From NCBI RefSeq assembly GCF_002270485.1, contig NZ_NQOG01000002.1:289298-353297 (forward strand): a stretch of 64,000 nucleotides of DNA, given 5' to 3'. Positions 8,176-17,087 of the stretch are shown here, in pieces. The position numbers and the translations under genes are program-made. The notes under the pieces are model-generated. The model did not search any database, had not been told where the DNA came from, and saw only the letters and a list, made by a program, of their open reading frames with translations. How positions within the stretch are numbered: the stretch's first letter is position 1; every line of letters begins with the position of its first letter. Source of the DNA: Anaerostipes hominis (ex Lee et al. 2021). Lineage in GTDB: Bacteria > Bacillota > Clostridia > Lachnospirales > Lachnospiraceae.

Positions 8176-8254
8176 ATAAATAGGAACCTGAATTCTTGGT
8201 TAATATAAAAGAATAAAGATTCCGAAAGATAATTAGAAAAGGAGGAATGTTTAA

Positions 8255-9241
8255 ATGGTAGGAATTATTCTTGCTACGCATGGCGGATTTGCGGATGGTA
8301 TTATGCAGTCCGGATCCATGATCTTCGGTGACCAGCCCGATGTGGCAGCTGTAACACTGCAGCCGAGCGAAGGGCCAAATGACATCAGAAAGAAGATGGA
8401 AGATGCAATCGCTTCTTTTGAAAGTCAGGACGAAGTATTATTCTTAGTCGATCTTTGGGGAGGAACTCCATTCAATCAGGCAAACGGACTTGTATCAGAA
8501 CATGAGGACAAATGGGCGATTGTAGCCGGCTTAAACTTGCCGATGCTGATCGATGCCTATGGCTCACGTATGACGATGGAGACAGCTCACGAAGTTGCGG
8601 TTCAGATCGCCGGAAGCGGAAAAGAAGGGGTGCGCATTTATCCGGAGTCTCTGGAACCGAAGGAGGAACCGGCAGCCGGACAGCAGGCAGAAGCACAGCC
8701 TCAGGGAGCAATCCCGGAAGGAACCGTATTAGGAGACGGACATATCAAATTTGTGCTTGCCCGCATTGATTCCCGTCTGCTTCACGGACAGGTGGCAACT
8801 GCATGGACAAAGACAACACAGCCGAACAGGATCATCGTCGTATCCGATTCGGTAGCGCATGACGATCTGCGTAAAAAACTGATTCAGGAGGCTGCACCTC
8901 CAGGGGTACGCGCCAATGTTGTTCCTGTGAACAAAATGATCGAGGTCTCAAAAGACCCCCGCTTTGGAAACACAAAAGCACTGCTGCTTTTTGAGACGCC
9001 TCAGGATGCTCTCCGTGCCATCGAAGGCGGAGTGGACATCAAGGAACTCAACATCGGCTCCATGGCTCATTCTGTCGGAAAAGTAGCCGTGAGCAAAGTT
9101 GTATCTCTCGGAAAAGAAGACATCAAGACTTTTGCAAAATTAAAGGAACATGGAATCGGCTTTGATGTCCGTAAGGTGCCGAGCGATTCTAAAGAAAACA
9201 TGGATGAGATCATTAAAAAAGCAGAAGCCGAGTTATCTTAG
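8255..9241 (+). CDS. manX: PTS mannose/fructose/sorbose family EIIAB fusion
   Basis: Cytosolic phosphotransfer subunit taking phosphate from HPr and passing it to the incoming sugar. 328 residues: EIIA domain about 1-125 with active His9 (ATHGGF), a Gln/Ala/Pro-rich linker about 131-158, and EIIB domain about 160-328 with active His177 (RIDSRLLHGQV). The start has AAAGGAGG upstream. First gene of the EIIAB-EIIC-EIID operon (35 bases to the next gene) downstream of RAT 2. The following mannose-6-phosphate isomerase supports mannose as a substrate; glucose or fructose also fit the family. Confidence 0.93.
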   Translation: MVGIILATHGGFADGIMQSGSMIFGDQPDVAAVTLQPSEGPNDIRKKMEDAIASFESQDEVLFLVDLWGGTPFNQANGLVSEHEDKWAIVAGLNLPMLIDAYGSRMTMETAHEVAVQIAGSGKEGVRIYPESLEPKEEPAAGQQAEAQPQGAIPEGTVLGDGHIKFVLARIDSRLLHGQVATAWTKTTQPNRIIVVSDSVAHDDLRKKLIQEAAPPGVRANVVPVNKMIEVSKDPRFGNTKALLLFETPQDALRAIEGGVDIKELNIGSMAHSVGKVAVSKVVSLGKEDIKTFAKLKEHGIGFDVRKVPSDSKENMDEIIKKAEAELS

Positions 9242-9276
9242 GCTTCACACATTCAGAAAATAGAGGAGGAATTATA

Positions 9277-10077
9277 ATGTCAGCAATTTCAATCGTTTTA
9301 GTTATTATAGTTGCCTTTCTAGCTGGTATGGAAGGAGTTCTGGATGAATTCCAGTTCCATCAGCCGTTGGTTGCGTGTACATTAATTGGACTTGTGACCG
9401 GTCAGTTAGAAGCAGGTATTATTTTGGGCGGTACATTACAGATGATCGCTTTGGGATGGGCAAACATCGGCGCCGCTGTTGCACCGGATGCCGCGTTAGC
9501 TTCTGTAGCTTCCGCTATCATCTTAGTCCTTGGAGGACAGGGCACCTCAGGTGTCAGCACTGCCATCGCAGTTGCGATTCCTTTGGCAGTTGCAGGTTTA
9601 TTCTTAACAATGGTTGTACGTACACTTTCCGTGGCATGTGTTCACCGTATGGATGCAGCTGCTGAAAAAGCAAATTTCAAAGGTGTTGAACTGTGGCATA
9701 TCATTGCCATCGCTATGCAGGGACTCCGTATTGCGATTCCGGCGGGAGCGCTTCTGTTTATCCCGGCAACAACCGTTCAGAAATTCCTGACATCTATGCC
9801 GGCATGGCTTACAGACGGTATGGCAATCGGCGGTGGAATGGTCGTAGCCGTTGGTTATGCGATGGTTATCAACATGATGGCAACAAAAGAAGTTTGGCCG
9901 TTCTTTGCAATCGGTTTCTGTGTTGCTGCACTTTCAGATCTGACATTGATCGCATTGGGAGCTATCGGTGTATCTCTGGCATTGATTTACCTTACACTGT
10001 CTGAGAGCGGCGGTTCTTCAGGCGGCGGAGGAAGCAATACAGGTGATCCGCTCGGCGATATTCTGAATAATTATTAA
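9277..10077 (+). CDS. manY: PTS mannose/fructose/sorbose family EIIC
   Basis: A 266-residue membrane subunit forming the sugar channel with EIID. It opens SAISIVLVIIVAFLAGMEGVLDEFQFHQP and contains GLVTGQLEAGIILGGTLQMIALGW, both typical EIIC-Man motifs. About eight hydrophobic segments precede a Gly/Ser-rich cytoplasmic tail (about 245-266). A good AGAGGAGG site precedes the ATG; 18 bases separate it from the EIID gene, so the two are certainly co-transcribed and probably co-translated in ratio. Confidence 0.93.
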   Translation: MSAISIVLVIIVAFLAGMEGVLDEFQFHQPLVACTLIGLVTGQLEAGIILGGTLQMIALGWANIGAAVAPDAALASVASAIILVLGGQGTSGVSTAIAVAIPLAVAGLFLTMVVRTLSVACVHRMDAAAEKANFKGVELWHIIAIAMQGLRIAIPAGALLFIPATTVQKFLTSMPAWLTDGMAIGGGMVVAVGYAMVINMMATKEVWPFFAIGFCVAALSDLTLIALGAIGVSLALIYLTLSESGGSSGGGGSNTGDPLGDILNNY

Positions 10078-10095
10078 TTGAAGGAGGTATGAAAA

Positions 10096-11007
10096 ATGGC
10101 AGAAAAAGTTACATTAAGTAAGAAGGAACGATTGTCCGTTGCATTGCGCTCTACCTTCCTTCAGGGTTCTTGGAACTATGAACGTATGCAGAACGGTGGC
10201 TGGGCATTTTCAATTATCCCGGCGATCAAAAAGTTATATAAAACAGAAGAAGAACGCTCAGCGGCATTAAAACGTCACTTGGAATTCTTCAACACGCATC
10301 CGTATGTTGCTTCTCCGGTTATCGGTGTTACACTGGCATTAGAGGAAGAGCGTGCAAATGGGGCAGAGGTCGATGACGCAGCGATCCAGGGTGTGAAAGT
10401 CGGTATGATGGGACCTTTGGCCGGTGTCGGAGATCCGGTATTCTGGTTTACCGTACGTCCGATCCTCGGAGCTCTCGGTGCATCCCTCGCAATGACAGGA
10501 AACATCTTAGGACCGATCTTATTCTTCGTACTGTGGAACGTGATCCGTTGGGGGTTCATGTGGTACACACAGGAATTCGGATACAAAGCCGGCGCAAAGA
10601 TCACAGAAGACCTTTCCGGCGGATTACTGCAGAAAGTCACAAAAGGTGCATCTATCCTCGGTATGTTTATCCTTGGATCACTGGTTCAGCGATGGGTATC
10701 CATCAGTTTCCAGCCGGTAGTATCTAAAGTTACATTAAGTGAGGGAGCGTACATTGACTGGGGCAAGCTTCCTGAGGGAGCAAAGGGGATCCAGCAGGCA
10801 TTTGAGCAGTATGCATCAGGCCTGTCACTGACCCCTACCAAGATCACAACTTTACAGAACAACCTGGATTCTTTGATTCCTGGATTAGTTCCATTATTAT
10901 TAACATTATTCTGTATGTGGCTGCTGAAGAAAAATGTTTCACCGATCATCATTATCATCGCATTATTCTTAGTTGGTATTGGCGGACACCTTATCGGATT
11001 GTTATAA
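10096..11007 (+). CDS. manZ: PTS mannose/fructose/sorbose family EIID
   Basis: A 303-residue membrane subunit. Family motifs: FLQGSWNYERMQNGGWAF near the N-terminus, EFFNTHPYVASPVIGVTLALEEERANG and GPLAGVGDPVFWFTVRPI in the soluble loop; C-terminal membrane helices. It matches the usual 280-305 residue length. The terminator at 11014 follows directly, ending the PTS operon. Compared with the second EIID (17088-17912) it is longer in the loop before the last helices, so the two PTSs are separate lineages rather than a recent duplication. Confidence 0.93.
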   Translation: MAEKVTLSKKERLSVALRSTFLQGSWNYERMQNGGWAFSIIPAIKKLYKTEEERSAALKRHLEFFNTHPYVASPVIGVTLALEEERANGAEVDDAAIQGVKVGMMGPLAGVGDPVFWFTVRPILGALGASLAMTGNILGPILFFVLWNVIRWGFMWYTQEFGYKAGAKITEDLSGGLLQKVTKGASILGMFILGSLVQRWVSISFQPVVSKVTLSEGAYIDWGKLPEGAKGIQQAFEQYASGLSLTPTKITTLQNNLDSLIPGLVPLLLTLFCMWLLKKNVSPIIIIIALFLVGIGGHLIGLL

Positions 11008-11013
11008 GCTAAT

Positions 11014-11046
11014 GAAAAAAGTTCGGAGCAATCCGAACTTTTTTTA
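11014..11046 (+). terminator. Intrinsic terminator after EIID
   Basis: AAAAAAGTTCGGA and TCCGAACTTTTTT enclose a GCAA tetraloop, followed by T residues. Confidence 0.92.
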
Positions 11047-11050
11047 TTCT

Positions 11051-11076
11051 TTGAAGTGGACTTTCCCACTTTGTTT
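11051..11076 (+). repeat. Dispersed intergenic repeat, copy 3 (core only)
   Basis: TTGAAGTGGACTTTCCCACT followed by TTGTTT. It matches the 5891-5917 copy at most positions. Its last six bases also serve as the -35 of the promoter at 11071. Confidence 0.55.
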
Positions 11077-11099
11077 ACTGAACAATATCGTGATATAAT
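11071..11099 (+). promoter_or_regulatory. Promoter of DUF956-manA-EIICBA
   Basis: TTGTTT at 11071-11076, 17 bases ending TGA, TATAAT at 11094-11099. It gives the genes after the PTS terminator their own start site. Confidence 0.7.
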
Positions 11100-11143
11100 G
11101 TTTAGGATACTGTATAAGAATAAATTAGAAATGGAGAGTTGCT

Positions 11144-11515
11144 ATGGCTCAGTCAATAAATACAAAAGTAGATTTGGTGATCAGCGGAACTTCTTATCAC
11201 GGTCTGAACAGTTATGGAAAGATCATGATCGGCGATAAAGGATTTGAATTTTATAATGACCGGAATGTAAATGATTATATTCAGATTCCATGGAAGGAAG
11301 TTGACTACGTGATTGCCTCAGTCATGTTTAAGGGAAAACACATTCCGCGCTATGCGATCCAGACAAAAGAAAACGGAACCTATTCTTTTGCCTCAAAAGA
11401 GCCGAAGAAAGTGCTGCGTGCGGTCAGCAAGTATGTTGCGCCAGACCATATGGTCCGCTCTTTAAGCTTTTTTGGAGTGATCAAAAAGAAGTTAAAAGCC
11501 AAGTTTAACAAATAA
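11144..11515 (+). CDS. manO: DUF956 family protein (ManO-type)
   Basis: A 123-residue soluble protein of the DUF956 family, which almost always accompanies mannose-family PTS operons in Firmicutes. Recognised from VDLVISGTSYHGLNSYGKI, the GFEFYNDRN segment, IPWKEVDYVIASVMFKGK and a basic C-terminus (KKKLKAKFNK). ManO proteins are reported as PTS-linked modulators; biochemical function is not settled. GGAGAG precedes the ATG. It is separated from EIID by a terminator, so it can be expressed apart from the PTS. Confidence 0.85.
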   Translation: MAQSINTKVDLVISGTSYHGLNSYGKIMIGDKGFEFYNDRNVNDYIQIPWKEVDYVIASVMFKGKHIPRYAIQTKENGTYSFASKEPKKVLRAVSKYVAPDHMVRSLSFFGVIKKKLKAKFNK

Positions 11516-11535
11516 GTCTTAGGAGGGATAAGATT

Positions 11536-12471
11536 ATGGGACATATTTTAAAAATGAAACCAGTGTTTAAAGAGATGATCTGGGGCGGACATAAGCTTAA
11601 GGATGTGTATGGATACGAGATCCCCAGCGACCATACGGGGGAGTGCTGGGCAGTTTCTGCCCATAAAAACGGTGACTGTACGATTGAAAACAGTGAGTTT
11701 GCCGGCAAGACACTGTCATGGCTTTTTGAACACCACCGGGAACTGTTCGGCAATATAGAGGGAGAGGAATTCCCTCTGCTGGTAAAGATCATTGACGCCA
11801 GAGATGACTTATCCGTGCAGGTTCATCCCAACGATGAGTATGCAAGGGTTCACGAAGACTCTCTGGGAAAGACAGAATGCTGGTATGTGCTTCAGGCAGA
11901 TGAGGGCACTAAGATGGTCATGGGCCATCACGCGAAAACAAAGGATGAGTTTATCAAAGCAATCGAGGAAGACGACTATGACAATCTCCTGAATTCCTTT
12001 GCCATCGAGAAGGGGGATTTCTTTTACATCCCTTCCGGGACACTGCATGCCATCTGCAGCGGATCTCTGATCTATGAAGCCCAGCAGTCCTCCGATATCA
12101 CTTACCGCGTTTATGATTATCACCGCAAGGATCAGGACGGCAACGAAAGACAGCTGCATGTACAGCAGTCCATAGACGTTACCAATGTGCCTGCACAGAT
12201 TGGCAGCAGCAAATCCTTCCGTGAAACTCAGCTGGAAAACGGAACGAAAGTAAGATATGTTGAGAGCGAATTTTTTAAAGTGGACTGCTATCGGTTAAAC
12301 GGTAAAAATACAGTAGAAAACGATGCGCCGTTCCAGATGGTCAGCGTGATAGAAGGAGAAGGGATGATCGATGGACAGAGTGTTAAAAAGGGAGATCATT
12401 TCCTTATCTGTTCGGATCAGAAGGAAACTGTTTTCGGCGGGACAATGGATGTTATGATCGCAACGCTGTGA
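11536..12471 (+). CDS. manA: Mannose-6-phosphate isomerase, class I
   Basis: A zinc-dependent cytosolic isomerase interconverting mannose 6-phosphate and fructose 6-phosphate, thereby feeding PTS-imported mannose to glycolysis. 311 residues, short Firmicutes class I form. Visible: MIWGGHKLKDVYG near the start, the zinc segment SVQVHPND at 93-100, KTECWYVL at 112-119, and FYIPSGTLHAIC supplying the further zinc His. TTAGGAGGG precedes ATG 11536, 20 bases after the DUF956 stop. Its placement between the mannose-family PTS and EIICBA supports a hexose-uptake block. Confidence 0.95.
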   Translation: MGHILKMKPVFKEMIWGGHKLKDVYGYEIPSDHTGECWAVSAHKNGDCTIENSEFAGKTLSWLFEHHRELFGNIEGEEFPLLVKIIDARDDLSVQVHPNDEYARVHEDSLGKTECWYVLQADEGTKMVMGHHAKTKDEFIKAIEEDDYDNLLNSFAIEKGDFFYIPSGTLHAICSGSLIYEAQQSSDITYRVYDYHRKDQDGNERQLHVQQSIDVTNVPAQIGSSKSFRETQLENGTKVRYVESEFFKVDCYRLNGKNTVENDAPFQMVSVIEGEGMIDGQSVKKGDHFLICSDQKETVFGGTMDVMIATL

Positions 12472-12534
12472 CCTGAATTATAAAGCCGAAAAATCAGGTA
12501 TGTCTTTGATATGAGGTATTTTAGGAGGGAAAAT

Positions 12535-14640
12535 GTGAAAGACAAAATATTCGGGGTATTACAGCGTGTGGGACGGTCCTTCATGCTTCCGATCGCAATC
12601 CTGCCTGTGGCCGGGCTGCTGCTGGGAATCGGACAATCACTGACAAATGAAACGATGCTCAATGCCTATGGCCTGATGGGGGTTATGGGACCAGATACGA
12701 TTCCGTACGCAATCTTGAAAGTCTGCGGGGACTGTGGAAATGCTGTGTTTGGGAACCTGCCGCTGATCTTTGCCATTGGGGTAGCCGTGGGTATGGCAAG
12801 AGCTGAAAAAGAAGTAGCTGCACTGGCAGGAGCTATCGCGTTTTTTATCATGCACACAGCCATATCGGCTATGATTTCTTTAAACGGAGGAGCAGAAGCC
12901 ATGCGTGAGGGTGCAACGGCTTCTGTTCTGGGGATTACCTCCCTGCAGATGGGAGTGTTCGGCGGTATTATCGTTGGACTTGGAGTTTCTGCGCTGCATA
13001 ATAGATTTTATAAAATCAAGCTTCCGGAAGTATTGTCCTTTTTCGGTGGGACAAGATTTGTGCCTGTGATCTGTACGGTCGTATTTGTATTTGTGGGAAT
13101 CCTGATGTATTTTATCTGGCCTCCCATTCAGGATGCAATGTACGCGGCAGGGGGCATGGTCAGCGCTTCCGGGTATTTCGGTACGTTTATCTACGGGGTC
13201 ATGGAGCGGGCACTGATCCCGTTCGGCCTGCACCATGTATTTTATCTGCCATTCTGGCAGACTTCGTTAGGAGGTACAATGGAGATCGGCGGAAAGATGG
13301 TCGAAGGCGCCCAGAATATCTTTTTTGCCCAGCTGGCCGATCCTGGAACTATCCATTTTGCAGTGTCCGCCACGCGATTTATGACGGGCAAATTTCCGCT
13401 GATGATCTTTGGACTGCCGGGTGCCGCATTTGCGATGTACAGGTGTGCAAGGCCGGATAAAAGAAAAGCGGTGGCCGGCCTGCTGGCCTCTGCGGCGCTG
13501 ACGTCGATGCTCACAGGCATCACGGAACCCCTTGAGTTTACCTTTTTATTTGTGGCGCCTGGATTGTATGCGATCCACTGCGTTTTCGCGGGAGCTGCAT
13601 ATATGCTCATGCATATGCTGAAGATCTGTGTGGGCCTGACATTTTCCGGAGGCATCATTGATATGTTCCTGTTCGGTACCCTGCAGGGTCAGTCGAAGAC
13701 AAACTGGCTCATGTTCATTCCGGTGGGGATTGTATATTTTACAGTATATTATTTTTTATTCAGTTTTCTGATCAGGAAGCTGGATCTGAAGACTCCGGGG
13801 CGGGAAAAGGAAGACCAGAATATAAAATTATATACCAGAGCTGATGTGGCTGAGAAACCTTTGGAGGGCAGCCCTGAAATTGACGGGTCTGATATATCGG
13901 CTCTGATCGTTGCCGGCCTGGGCGGTAAATCAAATGTGAAAGATGTGGACTGCTGTGTGACGCGTCTTAGGTGTACGATCTCGGATCCTGGCAGGGTAAA
14001 CGACAGAATCTTGAGAGAAAGCGGCTCCCGGGGCATCGTAAAGAAAGGCGACGGGGTTCAGATCATTTATGGACCGATGGTCACTGTGATAAAGTCCAAT
14101 CTGGAAGATTATCTGGCAAGCAGCTTGTCTGACAGAGCGGCGGAAGCACCGAGAGTCCCTGTGGCAGAAGAGGTGCCGGAGGTGGCAGTGGAAACTGTCT
14201 GTATGCCGATCAATGGAGAAGTAGTAGAACTGGATGAAGTGGAAGATGAGGTCTTTGCAGAAGCGATGCTCGGGCAGGGATTTGCCGTAAGACCTTCTGA
14301 CGGAAACCTGATTTCGCCTGTAGACGGCACGGTCACTGCGGTGTTTAATACAAAGCACGCCATCTGCATCACGTCCGGCGGCGGTGCTGAGGTCCTGGTC
14401 CATATGGGAATTGATACGGTGAAACTTGCCGGGAAATATCATCATGTGAAGGTAGAGCCAGGCATGAGAGTGAGAAAAGGGGACCGGATCGCTGAGTTTG
14501 ATCTTGAAGAGATCAAACAGGAGGGTTACTTTGTCACAACACCGGTGGTGGTGAGCAACAGTGAAGAGTATACAAGCATCACCATAGAAAATACCGGGCA
14601 CCTGGAAGCCGGAACAAAAGTGCTGACATTAAAAAAATAG
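12535..14640 (+). CDS. PTS glucose/N-acetylglucosamine-type EIICBA
   Basis: A single-chain sugar transporter and kinase of 701 residues. Order: EIIC membrane domain about 1-385 (GRSFMLPIAILPVAGLLLGIG at the start, GITEPLEFTFLFVAPGLYAIH late), EIIB about 435-515 with the phospho-Cys in DCCVTRLRCTI, EIIA about 560-690 with LISPVDGTVTAVF and the active His in VLVHMGIDTV. The GTG start at 12535 has TTAGGAGGG upstream; an in-frame ATG at 12511 lacks a site. Glucose versus GlcNAc specificity cannot be settled by eye. 63 bases after manA without a terminator, so probably co-transcribed. Confidence 0.92.
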   Translation: MKDKIFGVLQRVGRSFMLPIAILPVAGLLLGIGQSLTNETMLNAYGLMGVMGPDTIPYAILKVCGDCGNAVFGNLPLIFAIGVAVGMARAEKEVAALAGAIAFFIMHTAISAMISLNGGAEAMREGATASVLGITSLQMGVFGGIIVGLGVSALHNRFYKIKLPEVLSFFGGTRFVPVICTVVFVFVGILMYFIWPPIQDAMYAAGGMVSASGYFGTFIYGVMERALIPFGLHHVFYLPFWQTSLGGTMEIGGKMVEGAQNIFFAQLADPGTIHFAVSATRFMTGKFPLMIFGLPGAAFAMYRCARPDKRKAVAGLLASAALTSMLTGITEPLEFTFLFVAPGLYAIHCVFAGAAYMLMHMLKICVGLTFSGGIIDMFLFGTLQGQSKTNWLMFIPVGIVYFTVYYFLFSFLIRKLDLKTPGREKEDQNIKLYTRADVAEKPLEGSPEIDGSDISALIVAGLGGKSNVKDVDCCVTRLRCTISDPGRVNDRILRESGSRGIVKKGDGVQIIYGPMVTVIKSNLEDYLASSLSDRAAEAPRVPVAEEVPEVAVETVCMPINGEVVELDEVEDEVFAEAMLGQGFAVRPSDGNLISPVDGTVTAVFNTKHAICITSGGGAEVLVHMGIDTVKLAGKYHHVKVEPGMRVRKGDRIAEFDLEEIKQEGYFVTTPVVVSNSEEYTSITIENTGHLEAGTKVLTLKK

Positions 14641-14657
14641 AAATAGAACTTATATGT

Positions 14658-14699
14658 AAAAAAGATCTTTCTGCAAATGTCTGCAGGAAGATCTTTTTT
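14658..14699. terminator. Bidirectional intrinsic terminator
   Basis: AAAAAAGATCTTTCTGCA pairs with TGCAGGAAGATCTTTTTT with one mismatch, flanked by A and T runs. It ends both EIICBA and the convergent second PTS operon. Confidence 0.88.
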
Positions 14700-14707
14700 C
14701 TGGAGAA

Positions 14708-15658
14708 TTATTTACTTTGATCCTGTAAAAGCTGGATCATCGTATCAGTTGCTGCATTCACAGTATTGATTTCAGACTCTACTGAACGGGATGCGATGTG
14801 GGCTGTCTGGATAAAGTGATCCATCTTGAGCAGCTCATCAATCCAAGGTTCCCTCTGGGGAGGTTCTGAGGTGAAGACGTCGGATGCACAGGCGTAGATC
14901 TCCTTGCTTTTTAATGCTTCGTAAAGTGCATATTCGTTTACAATTCCGCCCCGGGCTGCATTTACTAAAACAGCCGTGTCCTTCATCATTTTAAATTCTT
15001 TGATTGAGATCATGTCCTTTGTCTCTTGTGTAAGCGGCACGTGGATGGAGATAAAATCACATTCCTTCAGGATTTGTTCCACAGATGTTTGTTTTGCGTT
15101 GTATTCAGCCAGTACATCTTGGGCAGCGTCAAACATATCATAGATCAGAACTTCCATTCCGATCCCATTTGCTATTCTTGCAACATGTTTTCCGATATTA
15201 CCAAACCCGATAATACCAATTTTCTTATGAAAGAGTTCCAGTCCTGTTGGTTTGTTCCAACCGTGACTTTTGACATTTATAGCATTACTCACAATATGCC
15301 TTGCAGCCGCAAACATCATTCCGATGGTGAGTTCTGCGACTGCATTGGAATTCGTTCCAATACAGCGGCCGACTTTAATCCCTAGTTCTTCACAGACAGA
15401 AAGATCAATATTATCGGTCCCAACCCCGAATTTCACAATGGCTTTCAGGTGCCTGCATTCCCGGAGGAGTTCTTCATTCAGTTCGTCAACACCCGCGATG
15501 ATCCCGGACGCCCGCTTTGCTTTTTCTGCAAACACGTCTTTTGGAAGTGGTCTGCCTGTATGATTGACGTCCATTTCATAGCCAAGTGCTTCTAAACGTT
15601 TTCCTGCTTTACTGCCGTATTTTGCATACCCTCTCGGTGTTACTAGAATCGTTTTCAT
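14708..15658 (-). CDS. D-2-hydroxyacid dehydrogenase (phosphoglycerate dehydrogenase-like)
   Basis: A 316-residue NAD(P)-dependent oxidoreductase of the D-isomer-specific 2-hydroxyacid dehydrogenase family. Substrate-binding halves flank a Rossmann domain with GIIGFGNIGKHVA. Catalytic residues: Arg in VNAARGGIVNE, Glu in FTSEPP, His in TAHIASRSVESE. Last gene of the seven-gene PTS operon, 4 bases after the aldolase stop. In this context it probably interconverts a sugar-derived 2-keto and 2-hydroxy acid rather than making serine, since no serine gene is near. Exact substrate unknown. Confidence 0.87.
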   Translation of the reverse strand: MKTILVTPRGYAKYGSKAGKRLEALGYEMDVNHTGRPLPKDVFAEKAKRASGIIAGVDELNEELLRECRHLKAIVKFGVGTDNIDLSVCEELGIKVGRCIGTNSNAVAELTIGMMFAAARHIVSNAINVKSHGWNKPTGLELFHKKIGIIGFGNIGKHVARIANGIGMEVLIYDMFDAAQDVLAEYNAKQTSVEQILKECDFISIHVPLTQETKDMISIKEFKMMKDTAVLVNAARGGIVNEYALYEALKSKEIYACASDVFTSEPPQREPWIDELLKMDHFIQTAHIASRSVESEINTVNAATDTMIQLLQDQSK

Positions 15659-15662
15659 AGGC

Positions 15663-16295
15663 TCATCCTTTTCTTACGTCTGTTACAATATCACGTAGCT
15701 TTTTTGCGTTTGCCGCAATTTCCTCTGTGGAACCTTTGGTAAGTAATCCGCCCAGGCCAACGCAGTCAGCTCCGTTTTCAAACCACTCTGCAAGGTTGTC
15801 GAAGTCAGCTCCGCCCGACGCCATGACCGGCACCTGGGGGCATGGCACTTTTACCACTTTAGCTAAGCTGGGGCCGTAGTAATTGGAGATTGGAAATGCC
15901 TTTATAAAGGATGCGCCTGCCTTTAGTGCCGTCAACATTTCAGTATAAGAAGTACATCCCGGCGCATATGGAATCTGGTATAAGTTGCAAATTTGCGCGA
16001 CACCTTCGTCATAACAAGGGGCAATGATAAATTGTGCCCCGCTCATAATTGCAAGGCGGGCCGTTGTTCCGTCCAGGACGGTGCCCGCGCCGACCAGCAG
16101 ATCCTCCTTATATTTCTTTTTTAAAGCAGAGATCACTTCTCCGGCGTTGTTGTTGGTATAGCTGATTTCAAGCACGTTGACTCCGCCATCCAGGCATCCC
16201 TGGGCAATCTCATAACCACGTTCCACGGTTTCTACCCGGACGATTGCCATTAAGCCGGTTTTTTTGATTCCTAAAATAATTTCTTCCTTTTTCAT
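15663..16295 (-). CDS. 2-keto-3-deoxy-phosphogluconate (KDPG/KHG-type) aldolase
   Basis: A class I aldolase of 210 residues, cleaving a 2-keto-3-deoxy sugar-acid phosphate to pyruvate and a phosphorylated aldehyde. It shows MAIVRVETVERGYEIAQ, the active Glu in LEISYTN, VGAGTVLDGTTA, and the Schiff-base Lys in FIKAFPIS. Length is typical of the Eda family. Within the operon it suggests that the imported sugar is degraded through a 2-keto-3-deoxy acid, as in the D-glucosaminate PTS pathway, but no dehydratase or ammonia-lyase is encoded alongside. Confidence 0.92.
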   Translation of the reverse strand: MKKEEIILGIKKTGLMAIVRVETVERGYEIAQGCLDGGVNVLEISYTNNNAGEVISALKKKYKEDLLVGAGTVLDGTTARLAIMSGAQFIIAPCYDEGVAQICNLYQIPYAPGCTSYTEMLTALKAGASFIKAFPISNYYGPSLAKVVKVPCPQVPVMASGGADFDNLAEWFENGADCVGLGGLLTKGSTEEIAANAKKLRDIVTDVRKG

Positions 16296-16312
16296 TCTTA
16301 TCTCTTCTTTCT

Positions 16313-17077
16313 TTATAAGTCTCTGGATGTAATAAATTTCATTTTGTCTAATTTGGTCTTTTTGAAACTATCCTTAAGATGCGTACCGCCTGTGTAGTTA
16401 TCAATAAAATATCCCTCAACTAAGACAGGATGAACGTATACCTCTGCCTTCTTTGCCTTCATAAGCTGAGGATTCCGGCTTTTGCGGTTTTTATCAAAGG
16501 TGGCCACACTGCTGGAATAGTCTGTATGACGAAGGTGCAGCTGATCCATTTTTTTCTTCCACTGGGTGCCGTAGAAATGCCGCCATTTACTCCCGTTAAA
16601 AAAACTGTTTCCAATGTAACGGACAGATTCAAATTTGTATTTTTTTAACAAGGGTATCAATCCGTAAAGAACCGGAATATCATAAAATGCACAGTGGTGG
16701 GAGTCTATATTCATTAGAGAAAAACCTCCGCTTAAATACTTTTGGATCTGTGCTTCTATTTCCTCTGCGATGACATCTGCGTACATTGGTGTAACCCGGT
16801 GCAGAAAATCGGGGTGAAAATCAAACAGATCTGATCTGGCATATTGTTTCAGTTTCTTGATCCCGGCGGTTAACGGGGTCCCATCGAACAGATTGATATG
16901 TAAGCCGACCTTGTGCTTAAAGTCATTTTTTTCTGCCAGGGACACTGCCTCATCAAAATAATTCGTGTTGGTCACCACAGAAGCCTGGGAGCAGAAACCT
17001 TCATCGAAGGCTTTTGCGATTCCCAGATTTGCTTCATGAGTCAATCCAAAATCGTCAGCATTTAGTATAATCTTCAT
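16313..17077 (-). CDS. ChbG/YdjC-family carbohydrate deacetylase
   Basis: A 254-residue YdjC-family protein (PF04794), relatives of which hydrolyse N-acetyl groups from phosphorylated or free chitooligosaccharides. The metal-binding start IILNADDFGLT (NADDFG at 6-11) and MNIDSHHCAFYDIP with the His pair are visible. Ten bases downstream of EIID and 17 upstream of the aldolase, with GAGGA before the ATG. It implies that the PTS substrate carries an N-acetyl group or resembles one. Whether it acts on a mono- or disaccharide phosphate is unknown. Confidence 0.88.
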   Translation of the reverse strand: MKIILNADDFGLTHEANLGIAKAFDEGFCSQASVVTNTNYFDEAVSLAEKNDFKHKVGLHINLFDGTPLTAGIKKLKQYARSDLFDFHPDFLHRVTPMYADVIAEEIEAQIQKYLSGGFSLMNIDSHHCAFYDIPVLYGLIPLLKKYKFESVRYIGNSFFNGSKWRHFYGTQWKKKMDQLHLRHTDYSSSVATFDKNRKSRNPQLMKAKKAEVYVHPVLVEGYFIDNYTGGTHLKDSFKKTKLDKMKFITSRDL

Positions 17078-17087
17078 GGTTTATCCT

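Noticed and set aside
13930..14601. Minus-strand 223-codon open frame within EIICBA
   Set aside because: Antisense shadow of the EIIB-EIIA coding region with no ribosome site and no protein-like motif.
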